This document shows, piece by piece, positions 48,451 to 58,865 of a DNA stretch of 64,000 bases. A program made the translations under genes and the position numbers. The notes under the pieces were generated by a model that worked only from the letters and a program-made list of their open reading frames with translations, made no database searches and was not told the origin of the DNA. Every line of letters starts with the position of its first letter. Positions within the stretch are counted from its first letter, which is position 1. The stretch is from Anadara kagoshimensis (Eukaryota > Mollusca > Bivalvia > Arcoida > Arcidae), in the NCBI GenBank assembly GCA_021292105.1, contig CM037868.1, forward strand, positions 26,444,050 to 26,508,049, written 5' to 3'.

Positions 48451-48895
48451 CCAAGTCACACATTCACGGATCACCTCGCCTTATTAGCTACGGATATGAT
48501 CCGGCTTCATTCGTAGTAATCTGTAGTGGTCTGTATCTTTCCGTATAGTAGCCGTAGTCACACGTAGTCATTCGTAGTAGTATTTCTATATCCGTGACAA
48601 TTTCTGAACATGTTCAAAATTTCACCACGGATCAAACAACAGTGGTATAATCTTACTAAACCGTATTAGACCGTACTGATCCGTTCTAGTCCCCATCAAA
48701 ACCGTATAAACCTGTGCTTATCAGTGGGCCCGAACTCGTAAACGATTTATACGGTTAGTTACGGTTAACCACGTACTAGTGCGTCCGTATCTGATTCGTG
48801 CCGGACCTCGCAAATGGGCTTTTCCGGGGTAATCCGTGAAATTTAATCCGTATTAGTACCAGCGAGATGGTCCGTTAATGTGTGACTGGGGCAAA
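48451..48895. mobile_element. Small TIR element with CCGTA/TACGG-rich interior
   Basis: TGCCCAAGTCACACATTCACGGA at the left pairs with TCCGTTAATGTGTGACTGGGGCA at the right, three mismatches in 23. The interior is dense in CGTAGT, CCGTAT and TACGGTTA words, like the element at 2-464. It is non-coding. Confidence 0.82.
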
Positions 48896-49007
48896 AGTGT
48901 TTATTTCGTGTACAGGAACATGCATTTTTTATGTGCCTCCGTATGGACTGCCAATCCTAACACTACCCGTGATTTGGGGGATCACCGTATATAAATATTT
49001 CCAATAA

Positions 49008-49040
49008 AAGGTCAAACGGACTGGTCCATGTTGTTTTCCT
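49008..49040. repeat. Solo end of the AGGTCAAACGG MITE family
   Basis: AAAGGTCAAACGGACTGGTCC, then ATGTTGTTTTCC resembles the right end of the element at 61,060-61,297. Confidence 0.5.
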
Positions 49041-49134
49041 AATAATAATAATAATGCAACATATTTTGTCAGCTACTTTGTGTTTTCCATGTATTTCACA
49101 TATTGTCATTAATTGAGTAATGTTAAATTTTATC

Positions 49135-50645
49135 TGACAGTTTATATTTCAGAGCACTGATATATTGTGAACTCCATCATTAATGTAAATTCTTTATTTT
49201 TACAGTAAATGCTCCTTCGGAAGAAATTGAATCCTCACAAGATATTTCCCATTTTATGCAAATAGATCGATATCATGCATTACAATTACTAGCTCAGACG
49301 ACACAATTTGCTATAAAATAGGTCATAATTAGTTTGATTTCCCTTCACTGTATCCATCTTTACATGAATTCCTTTCCAGGAATAAAACAGTTACACCGCT
49401 TTTACTTTGCTTTTGGATTGTCATTTTAAACTTTAAATATTTTTTCACTATCTACCTCTTTTTATTTCAGAGAATTTTTTATGAACCCCAGCATTAATAT
49501 AAATTCTCTGTTAAACTTGCTAATGCATGCTTCTCCAAAAGAGATCGAATCCTAAAAAATATTGTCTATCGTCTTCGATAGACCAATGCATCATAATTGC
49601 TAGTTTAGACGACACAATTTGCAATGAAATGGGTTATAATTAAGTTGATTTTCCTTCACTTTTTCCATTTATAAATCAATTCCTTTCCAGGAATAAGACT
49701 TTTACACCGTTTTTACTTTGTTTTTGGGATTGTGATGTAACAGCTTAAAAGTTTTTTTTTCATTATCTGCCTGTTTTTATTTCAGAACATTGTTATGTTA
49801 TAAACTCCAGCATTAATATAAATTTTCTATTTAACTTGCTAATGCATGCTTCTTCAGAAGAGATCGAATCCTCAAAAAATATTCTCCATCTTCTTTAGTA
49901 GATCAATATCATGCATCATAATTACTAGTACAGACGACTCAATTTGCAATGAAATGGGTCATAATTAGTTTGATTTTCTTTTACTGTATCATCTATAAAT
50001 CAATTACTTTCCAGGAATGAAACTCTTCCACCGTTTGTACTTTGTTTTTGCGATTGTGATTTTAAAATTTCAAAAGTTTTTTTTTTCATTATCTGCCTGT
50101 TTTTATTCCAGAGCATTGTTATGTTATAAACTCTAGCATTAATATAAAATTTCTGTTTCTTCAGAAGAGATCGAATCCTCAAAAAATATTCTCCATCTTC
50201 TTTAGTAGATCAATATCATGCATCATAATTACTACTGCAGACGGCACAATTTGCAATGAAATGGGAAATAATTAGTTTGATTTCCCTTCACTGTATTCAT
50301 CTATAAATCAATTCTTTTCCAGGAATTAGACTGTTACATCGTTTTTACTTTGCTTTGTGCCGGTGATTTTAAAATATCTAAAGTTGTTTTTTTATTTCAT
50401 TATCTGCATGTTTTTATTTCAGAACATTGTCATGTTATAAACTCTAGCATTAATATAAATTTTCAGTTCAACTTGCTAATGCATGCTTCTTCAGAAGAGA
50501 TCGCATCCTCAAAAGATATTCTCCATCTTCTTCTATAGATCAATATCATGCATCATATTAATACTGCAGACGACACAATTTGCAATGAAATGGGACATGA
50601 TTAGTTTGATTTCTTCTATAAATCAATTCCTTTCCAGGAATAAAA
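49135..50645 (+). repeat. ~300-335-bp tandem array, about 5 units
   Basis: GAGATCGAATCCTCAAAA recurs near 49,545, 49,862, 50,167 and 50,500, with an older copy near 49,225. Each unit contains GCATTAATATAAATT, GACGACACAATTTGCAATGA, CAATTCCTTTCCAGGAAT, TTTTACTTTG, then TTTTTATTTCAG. The ACTTTGCTTTTGGATTGTGAT segment resembles the end of the Naiad 3' UTR, so a truncated Naiad may have been caught in the unit. A worn extra copy lies near 54,890-55,010. Confidence 0.85.
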
Positions 50646-50825
50646 CCGCTACACTGTTATATCGTACATACATTGTAGACTCAGAAATTGGGAAAAAAAC
50701 CTGCAACAATAATATCAAGATAAAGAAAAATCTAATTAAAGAATTCAATTGGTATACGAGTCATTTCTTGCTTTTATCGGTATTTCACAGATTGTTCGTG
50801 ACATATTCTCATAACAATGTAAGAA

Positions 50826-51205
50826 GCCGCGGTGGCCTAATGGATAAGACGTCAGTCTTCTAATTCAGGATATCTCACCGCTGTGAGTTCGAATCCCGCT
50901 CCGACCGCATGTGGGAAAGTGAATTTCCCTTGCCGTTGGCCTATACTGGTTAACCTGGTATCAGTATAATGGATTGGGGGGGGGTGGTACGCTTGTCTGC
51001 GACGTCCTGACTCTGTGGGCTAGCACGTTTAAGTCGCTCTGGGTGCGCGCTAGCATAAGGCAGACTATAAAACACACTAGCACTTCACATGCATGCACAA
51101 ACTTGATCATAGATTAATCCATAGAGATTGACAAAGTAGTTCTCATCACGAATAGCTGAAAAATTGCCGATGCACGTTAAGCAACAATTAACCAACCAAA
51201 CAATA
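50826..51205 (+). mobile_element. tRNA-derived SINE, family 2
   Basis: The head GCCGCGGTGGCCTAATGG has an A box (50,833-50,843), and GAGTTCGAATCC is the B box (50,885-50,896). The head is tRNA-like over about 80 bp. The body includes GTCGCTCTGGGTGCGCGCTAG, and the 3' part has GTAGTTCTCATCACGAATAG, CTGAAAAATTGCCGATG and an AACCAACCAAACAA tail. Related pieces lie at 57,319 and 58,785. Confidence 0.88.
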
Positions 51206-51646
51206 TGGTAGTTATCATATTGCAACTATAAGATCATTCATTTATCTTATCTACAAAATCAAAAATATCTCTCCATGTCAAGATCATAATAGCTAAAGTA
51301 AAAATTTTATAACTAGCAAATTAAAATATAACTTTCCTTGTGTTGTGAGACCGTGTGCTCTCGAAGAGTTAGTACCTCCTTTCTAGCTAAAAACATTCAT
51401 CACATGACATTTGTACATAAAACTTGAGAATGAAAAGAACGAAAAAGGTAAATATTTAAAATATTTATGCTTTTTCAAAAAAAGGAAAATATATAAATAC
51501 GAGCAAATATTCAAGATTCCAAACTGTCTTAATATTTGAATATGTTTAGACTTTTTTAGACGTAAACTTTAGCACCAATGAAAACTTTCTTACAGCGCTA
51601 AGTACAATATTATATATTGCGATGGTTCACCACCGTCACCTTATTA

Positions 51647-51863
51647 ATTGACGGAACGCCGGCCACACCCACAATGTTCCGACAAAGGTCCGGCATGCTA
51701 CACAAAAAGAATGCAAACTCGTCCTGAATAGCCATTTAATGACGTAACTGACACTAGTGTCAGTACGTCATAAGTTGTGGTGACGCTGCTTTGGTACCGT
51801 GATAGCGAGCAGTGTAGGAACATAAGAGGCGGAACCGGCGATACGTCAATTGGGTGCGTTGTG
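51647..51863. mobile_element. Small TIR element, TTGACG/GCCGG family
   Basis: Left AATTGACGGAACGCCGGCC and right GGCGATACGTCAATT are imperfect inverted repeats. The middle contains the palindrome TGACACTAGTGTCA. A second copy, split by an insertion, lies at 59,275-60,265. Confidence 0.72.
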
Positions 51864-51899
51864 TATTTACAATGATTTAATCATTGCCTCTACCTATTG

Positions 51900-52072
51900 A
51901 TTTCTTTCGAATTTCGATTAAACACTTGTTGGGTGTAGCTAGTCTGGCATGTTGTGCTTACCCTTCCACAGCTTCCGGCAGCAATCCTTATGTGCATTTT
52001 GTCAGTTTTGGAAGTTTTTACTTTCCATTTTGGATTGTGTGATTTTAATATGGATCTATATGTTTTTAATTG
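51900..52072 (+). mobile_element. Diverged 5'-truncated Naiad tail
   Basis: GGGTGTAGCTAGTCTGG, GTGCTTACCCTTCCA, TTTTGTCAGTTTTGG and TTTGGATTGTG line up with the Naiad 3' UTR, with many changes. This is an old copy or a related subfamily. Confidence 0.75.
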
Positions 52073-52361
52073 TTGCCTAAAACAGAAAATGAAATTAATT
52101 ACACGAGTCCATTTTGCATTTAAAAGTGAATAAAATAAATAGTTTTTATTATTTATTTAACATTCAACTTTAACATTGTAAATCACATAATAAAGTTAAT
52201 AAACAAAAATATTTTCCCGTTTGATTCCAAGTCTTCGGGATCCTGTCTTACTAGACAATATTATTTCGTTAACCGGCGTGACTGTTATCTTGAACTTACT
52301 GGTCAATGATTGAAAAATTATGCTGTTTATCAAGAGCAATAATGATACAGTGTAAATCAAA
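52073..52361. other. No feature recognised
   Basis: AT-rich. A TTATGCTGTTTATCAAGAGC segment near 52,320 is repeated at about 52,506, on either side of the inverted Naiad tail. This could mark a duplicated target. Confidence 0.4.
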
Positions 52362-52501
52362 AACAAACATACTAATCCATTTCCGAATCACAATCCAGAA
52401 GCAAAGTAAAAACTTTGGGACTGACAAGACTGGTTAGACACGTAAACTTTAACAAGGGAATTGAGACTGGGTGCTCCGGAAAGGGTAAGCACCTCCTGTT
52501 A
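52362..52501 (-). mobile_element. 5'-truncated Naiad tail, inverted
   Basis: The reverse complement carries AACAGGAGGTGCTTACCC through TTCTGGATTGTGATTCGG of the Naiad 3' UTR. Sequence AAAAATTATGCTGTTTATCA appears on both sides (about 52,312 and 52,501), suggesting a ~20-45 bp flanking duplication. Confidence 0.85.
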
Positions 52502-52582
52502 AAAATTATGCTGTTTATCACGTGCAATAATGATACAGTGTAAAATCAGTAATAAAATAAATACTTAATTGTCTAACAAATC

Positions 52583-52631
52583 AAAAACAAGCATACATGT
52601 AAACATGCAAATCACAATCCCAAAAGTAACG
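52583..52631 (-). mobile_element. Very short Naiad 3' fragment
   Basis: AAAACAAGCATACATG and CAAATCACAATCCCAAAAG resemble the reverse complement of the final ~45 bp of the Naiad. Confidence 0.45.
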
Positions 52632-54049
52632 TTAATTTGTATTAACTTTAAAAGCTATTTAGTTAGGTAACCAATGCGTCCTTCCAGAGATATATTGAAA
52701 CAAAATTTATTATAAAGAAAATAAAAATAAAAAAAACGCAATGGCTTGTGTTTGTTTCCAATTTTTAATGCAAAATACATGTACAATATACTCGCATTGT
52801 TCATAATGTATATAAATGTTCCTGGTATTTTGCTATTTTTCCCAGTATATCGGAGGAGGTACGATATGTTTTTCATATTTAGAGAAGCCATCAACTCCAA
52901 CATTAATAAACATCCGAGTTTTTTATATTTTTTTGTTTTGATGGACGTTTTTACTAGTACTTATATCTTTCTGAAGATATTATTCATGACTCCAAACGGG
53001 TCAAATGCAGGGAAATTAATCGTGCAGAAATTCTTTCATCTATATCCAGGTGGTCAAATCTTGGATGGCAAAAGAGTACTCGGACAAAACCACCCGCGTT
53101 TGAAATCGAACTTTCGAACTTTCTCAAAGCAAGTGAGATTCTAACTTAGGCGATGAGAGGAGCTTTTTGAAAGTACTCTGTCACCAAAACCTCTTCAAAT
53201 TGATCAATAGTAATGATATAGAAACTGACAGTGCAATCAACATGGCAATTTGTAACCACTTTGTACATAATAATGCTTCACGTCTTTTTTCAGAATTTTA
53301 CAGAAGATAACATTTGCCACATCAATAAATCAATTCCATGGCAGATTACACAGGAAATCACATATGATAATCATATTTTATGGGAACAGAAATTTAAAGT
53401 AAAAACTACAACAAAGATTGGTATTTTATGGAAACTGGAAAATGTAATGTCTTCTGTTAGTACTGTGAAATAATCTATTTCCGTGGTGTCCAATGGGGTA
53501 TGCTGCTGTACCACGTGATCAATACTTCTTAACGTTTGTGCGGTTTTGGAAAACGTAAACGTCACAAGATTCTGGAATGAGGTCATATTCACGGGAAAAC
53601 GTCATCTTTTGCAATTCCGGATCCATATCCGTTGGAAATAAGTGTTCCGCACAAACACTAGAGTATACTACATGGTACAGCGGTGAACCCCACATTCGTG
53701 GTTCGGTAAATTTGTGTTTTATGGTTTTCCTAGGATTTGAATTTGTAATAATAAATTGTTTTTTTTGCGAAAAGGTAAATCTGTTGGTCAAGATATCCAC
53801 AAAGACAAAAATTCAGAAACCACAAAAATGTATTGATTTCATAGTAATTGATATTTTTGGTTTTTATCTATTATTTGTTGTATTACATTAACTCAGTCAT
53901 TTGTGTTGAAGGATCTTAAGCTAAACAATTGTTATATAAAGATATCTTAAATTGGCACGGTATCGTCATGTTTGTTAGTAATGCAATAACGCTATATTGC
54001 AGAGTTCGTAACCACCCTTAACATTAAACGAAGCAAGGTGTTACAAATA
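52632..54049. other. No gene recognised
   Basis: Frames of 132 aa (52,746-53,144), 80 aa (53,231) and 104 aa (53,577-53,891) have no recognisable motifs. The first is rich in Phe, Tyr and Ile as expected of AT-rich non-coding DNA. Unsupported as genes. Confidence 0.5.
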
Positions 54050-54350
54050 ACTTGTTGACTTAGGTATATTGTAAGCGTAGAATTACAAGCCCTTAAAAAG
54101 TTTATGGCGGTCATCACAATATTTTCAAAAAAATATTTTTTTTTGCACTTAGACTATAAAAGATATAATTCCAAAACTTCCATGTTATTTATATTCTCGA
54201 TTTTAATTTTACATGTGGCTGGCGTAGCTAGCTAGCGACATTCTTCCAATGCATACGGTCTCACTCTTCTGGTGGAAGTTCAAATGTTTAATTTGCCAGG
54301 TTTCAGTTTAAAAAATTTGCTTTGCTTTTGAAATTGTGGTTTGCAAAATA
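54050..54350 (+). mobile_element. Old 5'-truncated Naiad tail
   Basis: ATTGTAAGCGTAGAATTAC, AAAAAGTTTATGGCGGTCATC, GGCGTAGCTAGCTAGCG and CTGGTGGAAGTTCAAATG align with the RT end and 3' UTR. Degraded by many indels. Confidence 0.8.
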
Positions 54351-54460
54351 TGTCGAAATTTTACTTCAAGTAAGTCTGTTTGTCTGTTTATGACAGTGAA
54401 TAATTCTTTATTTTCACAGAAACTCAAATAAAATTAAATAATGTTTGATATTGTTCAATT

Positions 54461-54713
54461 ACCCGTGCCTAGTCGTAACTTAAAATCTGTATGCTAATCT
54501 GCGATTGTCATAAAGTATTTCTGCAGAAACGAAAATGTTGGCGCCATAGGGATTTTACATGACAATGTTTACACCGGAAGTGATGTCCTTGGTGACGTTT
54601 TACATCCTATGCGCAACAAGAACCGTTATTTGCCTGGTTTTCCATTATGTTGAATGCCCATAGCGTCACGTTTAATTCTGAAGAAATATGCTCTGTTACG
54701 ACTAGGCACAAGT
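54461..54713. mobile_element. Small TIR element, 253 bp
   Basis: ACCCGTGCCTAGTCGTAAC at 54,461-54,479 pairs with GTTACGACTAGGCACAAGT at 54,695-54,713 with two mismatches. It is non-coding inside. Confidence 0.75.
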
Positions 54714-55260
54714 AAGAAAAATATCAATCTTTATTCAAGTTTATTGGGGTTTCTATGGATATAAAGTGTAATTCAGTGTCACAAATAGACTGACATGAAC
54801 AGTAGAGTTTTGACATATTTTTCTTAATGTCCTTAAGGGGGAAACTCTAACAACAAAACAGATTCTTTGTTTTTAAAGGTTTGTATGTTTTCCCGAGAGG
54901 GAACTGAAACCTCACATTTTCTCTCTATTTCTTCAAATTGATCGAAATCATGTATATGACGGGAATCTCAACAAATTAAGACGAAATCTGTTTTATTATT
55001 TTTCCCCAGAAAATGTAAACTGGCTGTGTTCATCAATAAATCATTTTTTTTTTGCAAGAAACAAAAAGAAAATTACAATTGTATATCGCAAATTGAAGAT
55101 CGAAATTGAAGATAAAACCGCAAAAATAATTAAATGATAAGTGAATGTATTCAATGTCTCAAAACAGTATAAGAGTATCTTAAAGATGTTTCCACGATTT
55201 TATATCATTTTCGTTATGGTTTAATATAATCATCAATCTTCATAACAATTATGGTTTCAT
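54714..55260. other. No gene; worn tandem-repeat copy
   Basis: Around 54,890-55,060 motifs recall the ~310-bp unit of 49,135-50,645 (TTCTTCAAATTGATCGAAATC, ATCAATAAATCATT). Nothing else is seen. Confidence 0.45.
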
Positions 55261-55270
55261 AATTTTGTTC

Positions 55271-55322
55271 CAAGCACTACTGATGAGGAATTGTATAGCG
55301 AAACGGCCGTCTAATGCTGTAA
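55271..55322 (+). ncRNA. Hammerhead ribozyme motif, stem II worn
   Basis: CTGATGA at 55,280-55,286 and GAAA at 55,300-55,303, followed by C-GGCC-GTC, give the hammerhead core with a minimal stem III and a predicted cleavage after 55,311. Stem I arms AGCACTA and TAATGCT can pair around an internal loop. Stem II (GGAATTGTATAGC) has lost most pairing compared with the two other copies. Such short-stem-III type I hammerheads are known from Penelope-like elements of animals. Confidence 0.7.
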
Positions 55323-55487
55323 AATTAAAACTTGTACATGTAATTTAAATCGTTAAACCTCTATCTCTGCTATTGACTGGTGCCCCTTATGGATACGTAT
55401 ATTATACACGGTTTTGTTGGCATTTGAATTATAGGGGGTTAGAGTATCCAGTCTACGAAAATACCGATTATTACTAATAATGTGTCC

Positions 55488-55684
55488 GGGATTGCCCTGG
55501 ATATATTTGACGTCCCTTAGTTCTATGTTCTTTTCACACAATTTTCATGACACATGTGGTGGGTGTAGCAAGCTAAACAGGAGGTGCTTACCCTTCAGGA
55601 GCACCCGGCCTCACATCCCTGACGGAAGTTTATGTGTTTAACCTAACTTGTCAGTTCCAAAGATTTTACTTTGCTTCGGGATTG
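55488..55684 (+). mobile_element. 5'-truncated Naiad tail
   Basis: GGGATTGCCCTGGATATATT through TTACTTTGCTTCGGGATTG matches the last coding codons and 3' UTR closely. It lies between two hammerhead motifs of opposite orientation. Confidence 0.88.
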
Positions 55685-55689
55685 AATTA

Positions 55690-55905
55690 CATATTATACC
55701 AGTTTTATATTTACAGCACTAGACGACCGTTTCGGAACACAATTCCTCATCAGTAATGCATGGACCAAAATTATGAAACCAAAATTATTTTGAAGATGTT
55801 GAAAAGCTACCCAAAGAACCAAAATATATTTTATCAAATTAAGCTAAGGAAATACTTTCCATGAGGGAGTATACCTTAGGTTTTGAGAAATTTCATATTT
55901 TAACT
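55690..55905 (-). repeat. Left arm of a hammerhead-bearing inverted repeat
   Basis: The reverse complement of this stretch (GGTATACTCCCTCATGG, then TTTTGGTTTCATAATTTTGG and the ribozyme) matches the plus-strand arm at about 56,195-56,395. The spacer is ~290 bp. The arrangement resembles the inverted pseudo-LTRs of Penelope-like elements. Confidence 0.75.
55712..55762 (-). ncRNA. Hammerhead ribozyme, apparently intact
   Basis: On the minus strand: CTGATGA (55,753-55,747), stem II GGAA-TTGTG-TTCC, GAAA, stem III AC-GGTC-GT, cleavage triplet GTC (55,724-55,722). Stem I is GCATTA with TAGTGC. All invariant core bases are present, and stem II pairs fully. Confidence 0.82.
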
Positions 55906-56194
55906 TTAATTTAGACAATTATAGTATATTTCTGACAATAACACGAAATTGTTGCCTACTGAGTCTGTGATATCCTCGGGGCACCAGCAACTTAACCTTT
56001 AATAAGATTTCTTTTTATATTTTATTTGCTTTTTTCCGAAAATTTTGAGTCCTCGGAAAAAAAACTAATACTGTAAAGGGGAAATTTTCTTTTATTTCTT
56101 GAAAAATGTCTTTTGTATAGGTAAATAAATACTCATATATATAATTGTGTATAACTGTCAGAAAATACAGTATGGTCTGAATTTGCTGCTAGTT

Positions 56195-56395
56195 TAGATT
56201 TGAAATTCTTAAAAATTAAGGTATACTCCCTTAGCTAAACTTGGTAAAATATATTTTGGTCCTTTGTGTATCTTTTCAACATCTTGAAAACAATTTTGGT
56301 TTATAATTTTGGTCCAAGCACTACTGAAGAGGAACTGATTCCGAAACGACCGTCTAATATTGTAATTATAAAAACTGGTATAATATGCAATATAT
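56195..56395 (+). repeat. Right arm of the hammerhead-bearing inverted repeat
   Basis: Plus-strand partner of 55,690-55,905, ending in the third ribozyme and a GGTATAATATGCAATATA segment that matches the far end of the left arm. Confidence 0.75.
56315..56366 (+). ncRNA. Hammerhead ribozyme, core intact
   Basis: CTGAAGA at 56,324-56,330 fits the CUGANGA consensus, since position 7 is variable. Stem II is GGAA-CTGA-TTCC with perfect pairing. GAAA, stem III AC-GACC-GT and the GTC triplet (56,352-56,354) follow. Stem I is weaker than in the other copies (TAATATTG). Confidence 0.75.
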
Positions 56396-56399
56396 AGGT

Positions 56400-56698
56400 T
56401 ACGTGAAAAAAATACACCTACGCAAAATGTCAGATTTAAAAAATCGTGAAGTTTTCACACACATACACACACACACTCCCTGAAAATAATCCCTTTTACA
56501 GTATATTGTAGTTCAAAATCTAATAGTCCAGACGACATGAAATGAATTTAGATATTGTTTTGAAATATTATAAGGGTCCTCAAAAAGTTTAATGGCCATC
56601 ATCACAAATATTGGTCAGACCTGACCGGGGCTAGAACCCACGATCTACCACATACGAGGCGTGAATTCTGTTGAACCGATTGAGGTAACGTAGTGCTT
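56400..56698. other. Fragments: Naiad scrap and SINE head
   Basis: CCTCAAAAAGTTTAATGGCC at about 56,578 is a scrap of the RT C-terminus. 56,615-56,698 is a minus-strand SINE family 1 head remnant (CTGACCGGGGCTAGAACCC). A short CA run lies at 56,462-56,476. Confidence 0.55.
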
Positions 56699-57027
56699 TT
56701 TTTAATTAAATTTGGCACGTATCAAAATTGTCATACGCCAAACAATCCTGTTTGCATTATATTACCTCTTGATATCATGGACGGAATGTTATTTCTTAAT
56801 AGACGATACCAGTTGAAGGAAATGGAATTGGCTTCTCGATCAGTCAGGGATGATGGTTTCAATGCATACAACTGACTCATACTCATCAATCAAAACTTGA
56901 GAGTTAATTTGTATTCATCTTTCAGGAGTTTGATATTGTCCAGGCCGTTATCTGTCAAATTAAAGCACCTAAGTGACTGCGAATAGACATGCTCTTCTGA
57001 ACTAATAGCCATGTGACTTGCAGCATA
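56699..57027. other. No feature recognised
   Basis: Frames of 60 and 77 codons on opposite strands have no recognisable motif. Confidence 0.4.
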
Positions 57028-57245
57028 GATCTGTCGAAAGCTTAACACTGAGCTAACATAAAGGGATTTGAAGCTGGTAGAGATATGGAAAGATAGAAAC
57101 CGCAAATAAGCAGAAATATACAAAGATAGCGTTTGCTGAAAAAACCGTCAATATATATATATAGCTACCGGGCTACAGAGATGAACTGTCTAATCAACAT
57201 TAATTTGGCCGCTTACTGTTAGATTTTCGACAGCCCTGTTCAGTA
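57028..57245. mobile_element. Small TIR element, CTGTCGAAA family, second copy
   Basis: CTGTCGAAAGCTTAACACTG at the left and TTAGATTTTCGACAGCCCTG at the right form diverged inverted ends like those of 46,586-46,788. The interior is unrelated and contains a short (TA)n run. Confidence 0.65.
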
Positions 57246-57318
57246 TTCTGCAATGTTGGAATAGAATAAAAAACTTCTTGTTGGAAACTATGTGAAAATA
57301 GTTTAGAAGTCAATTAAT

Positions 57319-57620
57319 TGTTTAGAGGAATTGATAAGACGCCAGTCTACAAATCAAGGGTCTCTCACCGCTGTGAGTTCGAGTTCCGCTTAGACCACAT
57401 GTGGGAAAGTTCATTGATTTTGGCCTTTACTGATTCAACTGGTGTCAGTATATGATGTGACTGGAGGAGTTGTACGCTTACCTGCAGCAAACTGACTCGG
57501 TGAGCTAGCACCTTAAAGTCGCCCTGGGTGCTCGCTTGTACAAGGCAGACCATACAACACTCTTGCACTTCCCATCACACACGAAATTGTTCGTAGATTG
57601 ATCAATGTAGATTCTACATG
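57319..57620 (+). mobile_element. tRNA-derived SINE, family 2, diverged
   Basis: AGGAATTGATAAGACGCCAG, GCTGTGAGTTCGAGTTCCG (B box) and GTCGCCCTGGGTGCTCGC align with the copy at 50,826. The 3' end is cut near GATTGATCAATGTAGATTC. Confidence 0.82.
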
Positions 57621-58135
57621 GCCTTATTTTGGCCAAATTGATAAATCCAAGTTGCAACGTCTGATTTTAATAACGTCAAATTATTGTTTATCAAACCCCA
57701 TTTATTCCAAAACTCCGTGTTGAAATTATTTCTGAACCGATTTTGATAATTTTTTCACAGTTAAATGCAGAATTCTTGCTTTCCGATTAGTTCTTATCAC
57801 TGATATTTTTGTCCGTCGTAGAATTTTAGAACAGTCTACAATCTTACAATATAAATAAAATTTGCAAACACTATGTGAATAGTTTTAACTCTTGGTCTTC
57901 TTCATGCAACATTGCTACATACTCTTTTCGTTATTGCCTCTCTAATTATATGATATGACAGATTTAAAAACTTCATTTATCCAAGTCATCTAGAACTATA
58001 GGCTCTGATTGGTTAATACGTATTGATGCCATACGGGTTTATAAGTGATTCAATGTCTCTGACATAAACCGGTTTTATTTCAATTTTAGACCTAATATGT
58101 ATTAAATTTACATTTATGTTTCCCCACATGTTATC

Positions 58136-58137
<2 letters not shown>
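57621..58137. other. No gene recognised
   Basis: AT-rich, no repeats matched within the window. Confidence 0.4.

Positions 58138-58200
<63 letters not shown>
58138..58200. repeat. (CA)n(TA)n microsatellite
   Basis: About 17 CA units followed by about 14 TA units. A minus-strand 115-codon frame runs through it and is incidental. Confidence 0.97.
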
Positions 58201-58202
<2 letters not shown>

Positions 58203-58784
58203 ATAAAATGAGGTAAGTAACCCACGATCCTTTTTAGACCATATCGTTTATCCTCATAGAAAAAGTGATCGATAAGATATGCCAACACTGTTACACCTTT
58301 CTTGTAAAGAATATTTATGATTAGCTTTGTCTCATTAATGGATAGGAATGACCGTTGCAAGTTAACTTATAGAGTTTTAAGACTTATAACTTATAAACAT
58401 ATGGTATGATTGAACATGGGGACCAACTGTGCATGATATTGAAATTGATCTTGGGTCGAACACGTTTATGAAATAAGTAAGAGGCACAGTAATGCGTATA
58501 CGAGTTAGCCCTTTAGATTACTTGGCCTGCCCATAAACAGTGTGAAAATAATTCTGCGTATAACTGAAAATTTCGTAAAAATCGACTTTATAATACCATC
58601 GGAATCGATGTTTGGAAAAATTGAAATTGCGCTCTAAAAATTGATAAAAAACGTTTTGCGTTGTTGACGCGACGTCACACTCATCCTAGTGTCATTGTTC
58701 TACTCTATGACGTCATTCTATTGTTTATTACGTCAGTAAACTTTTATTGAAAGAAAAAAAAAACCTTGTACTCGTGACACTCAA
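58201..58784. other. No gene recognised
   Basis: Contains CGCGACGTCAC and TATGACGTCATTC words resembling CRE sites, which also recur in neighbouring repeats. No coding frame. Confidence 0.4.
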
Positions 58785-58865
58785 AGGGTTTATAAAGTAG
58801 TTATCATCGCCAGTAGCTGAAACATTGCTGATGCGACATTAAACAACATTCAACAACAACAAGAG
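58785..58865 (+). mobile_element. SINE family 2, 3' fragment
   Basis: AAAGTAGTTATCATCGCCAG, then TAGCTGAAACATTGCTGATG and a CAACAACAAC tail match the 3' end of the copy at 50,826. Confidence 0.75.

Noticed and set aside
50826-50905. Functional tRNA gene
   Set aside because: The A and B boxes fit, but the head continues into a SINE body and tail, and a diverged copy with the same body exists at 57,319.
52746-53144. 132-codon frame as a membrane protein gene
   Set aside because: Hydrophobic composition follows from AT-rich DNA. No domain is recognised, and there is no start context or splice evidence.
53577-53891. 104-codon frame as a gene
   Set aside because: No recognisable motif, and it overlaps opposite-strand frames of similar length.
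58013-58360. 115-codon minus-strand frame
   Set aside because: It reads through the (CA)n(TA)n microsatellite and has no recognisable domain.
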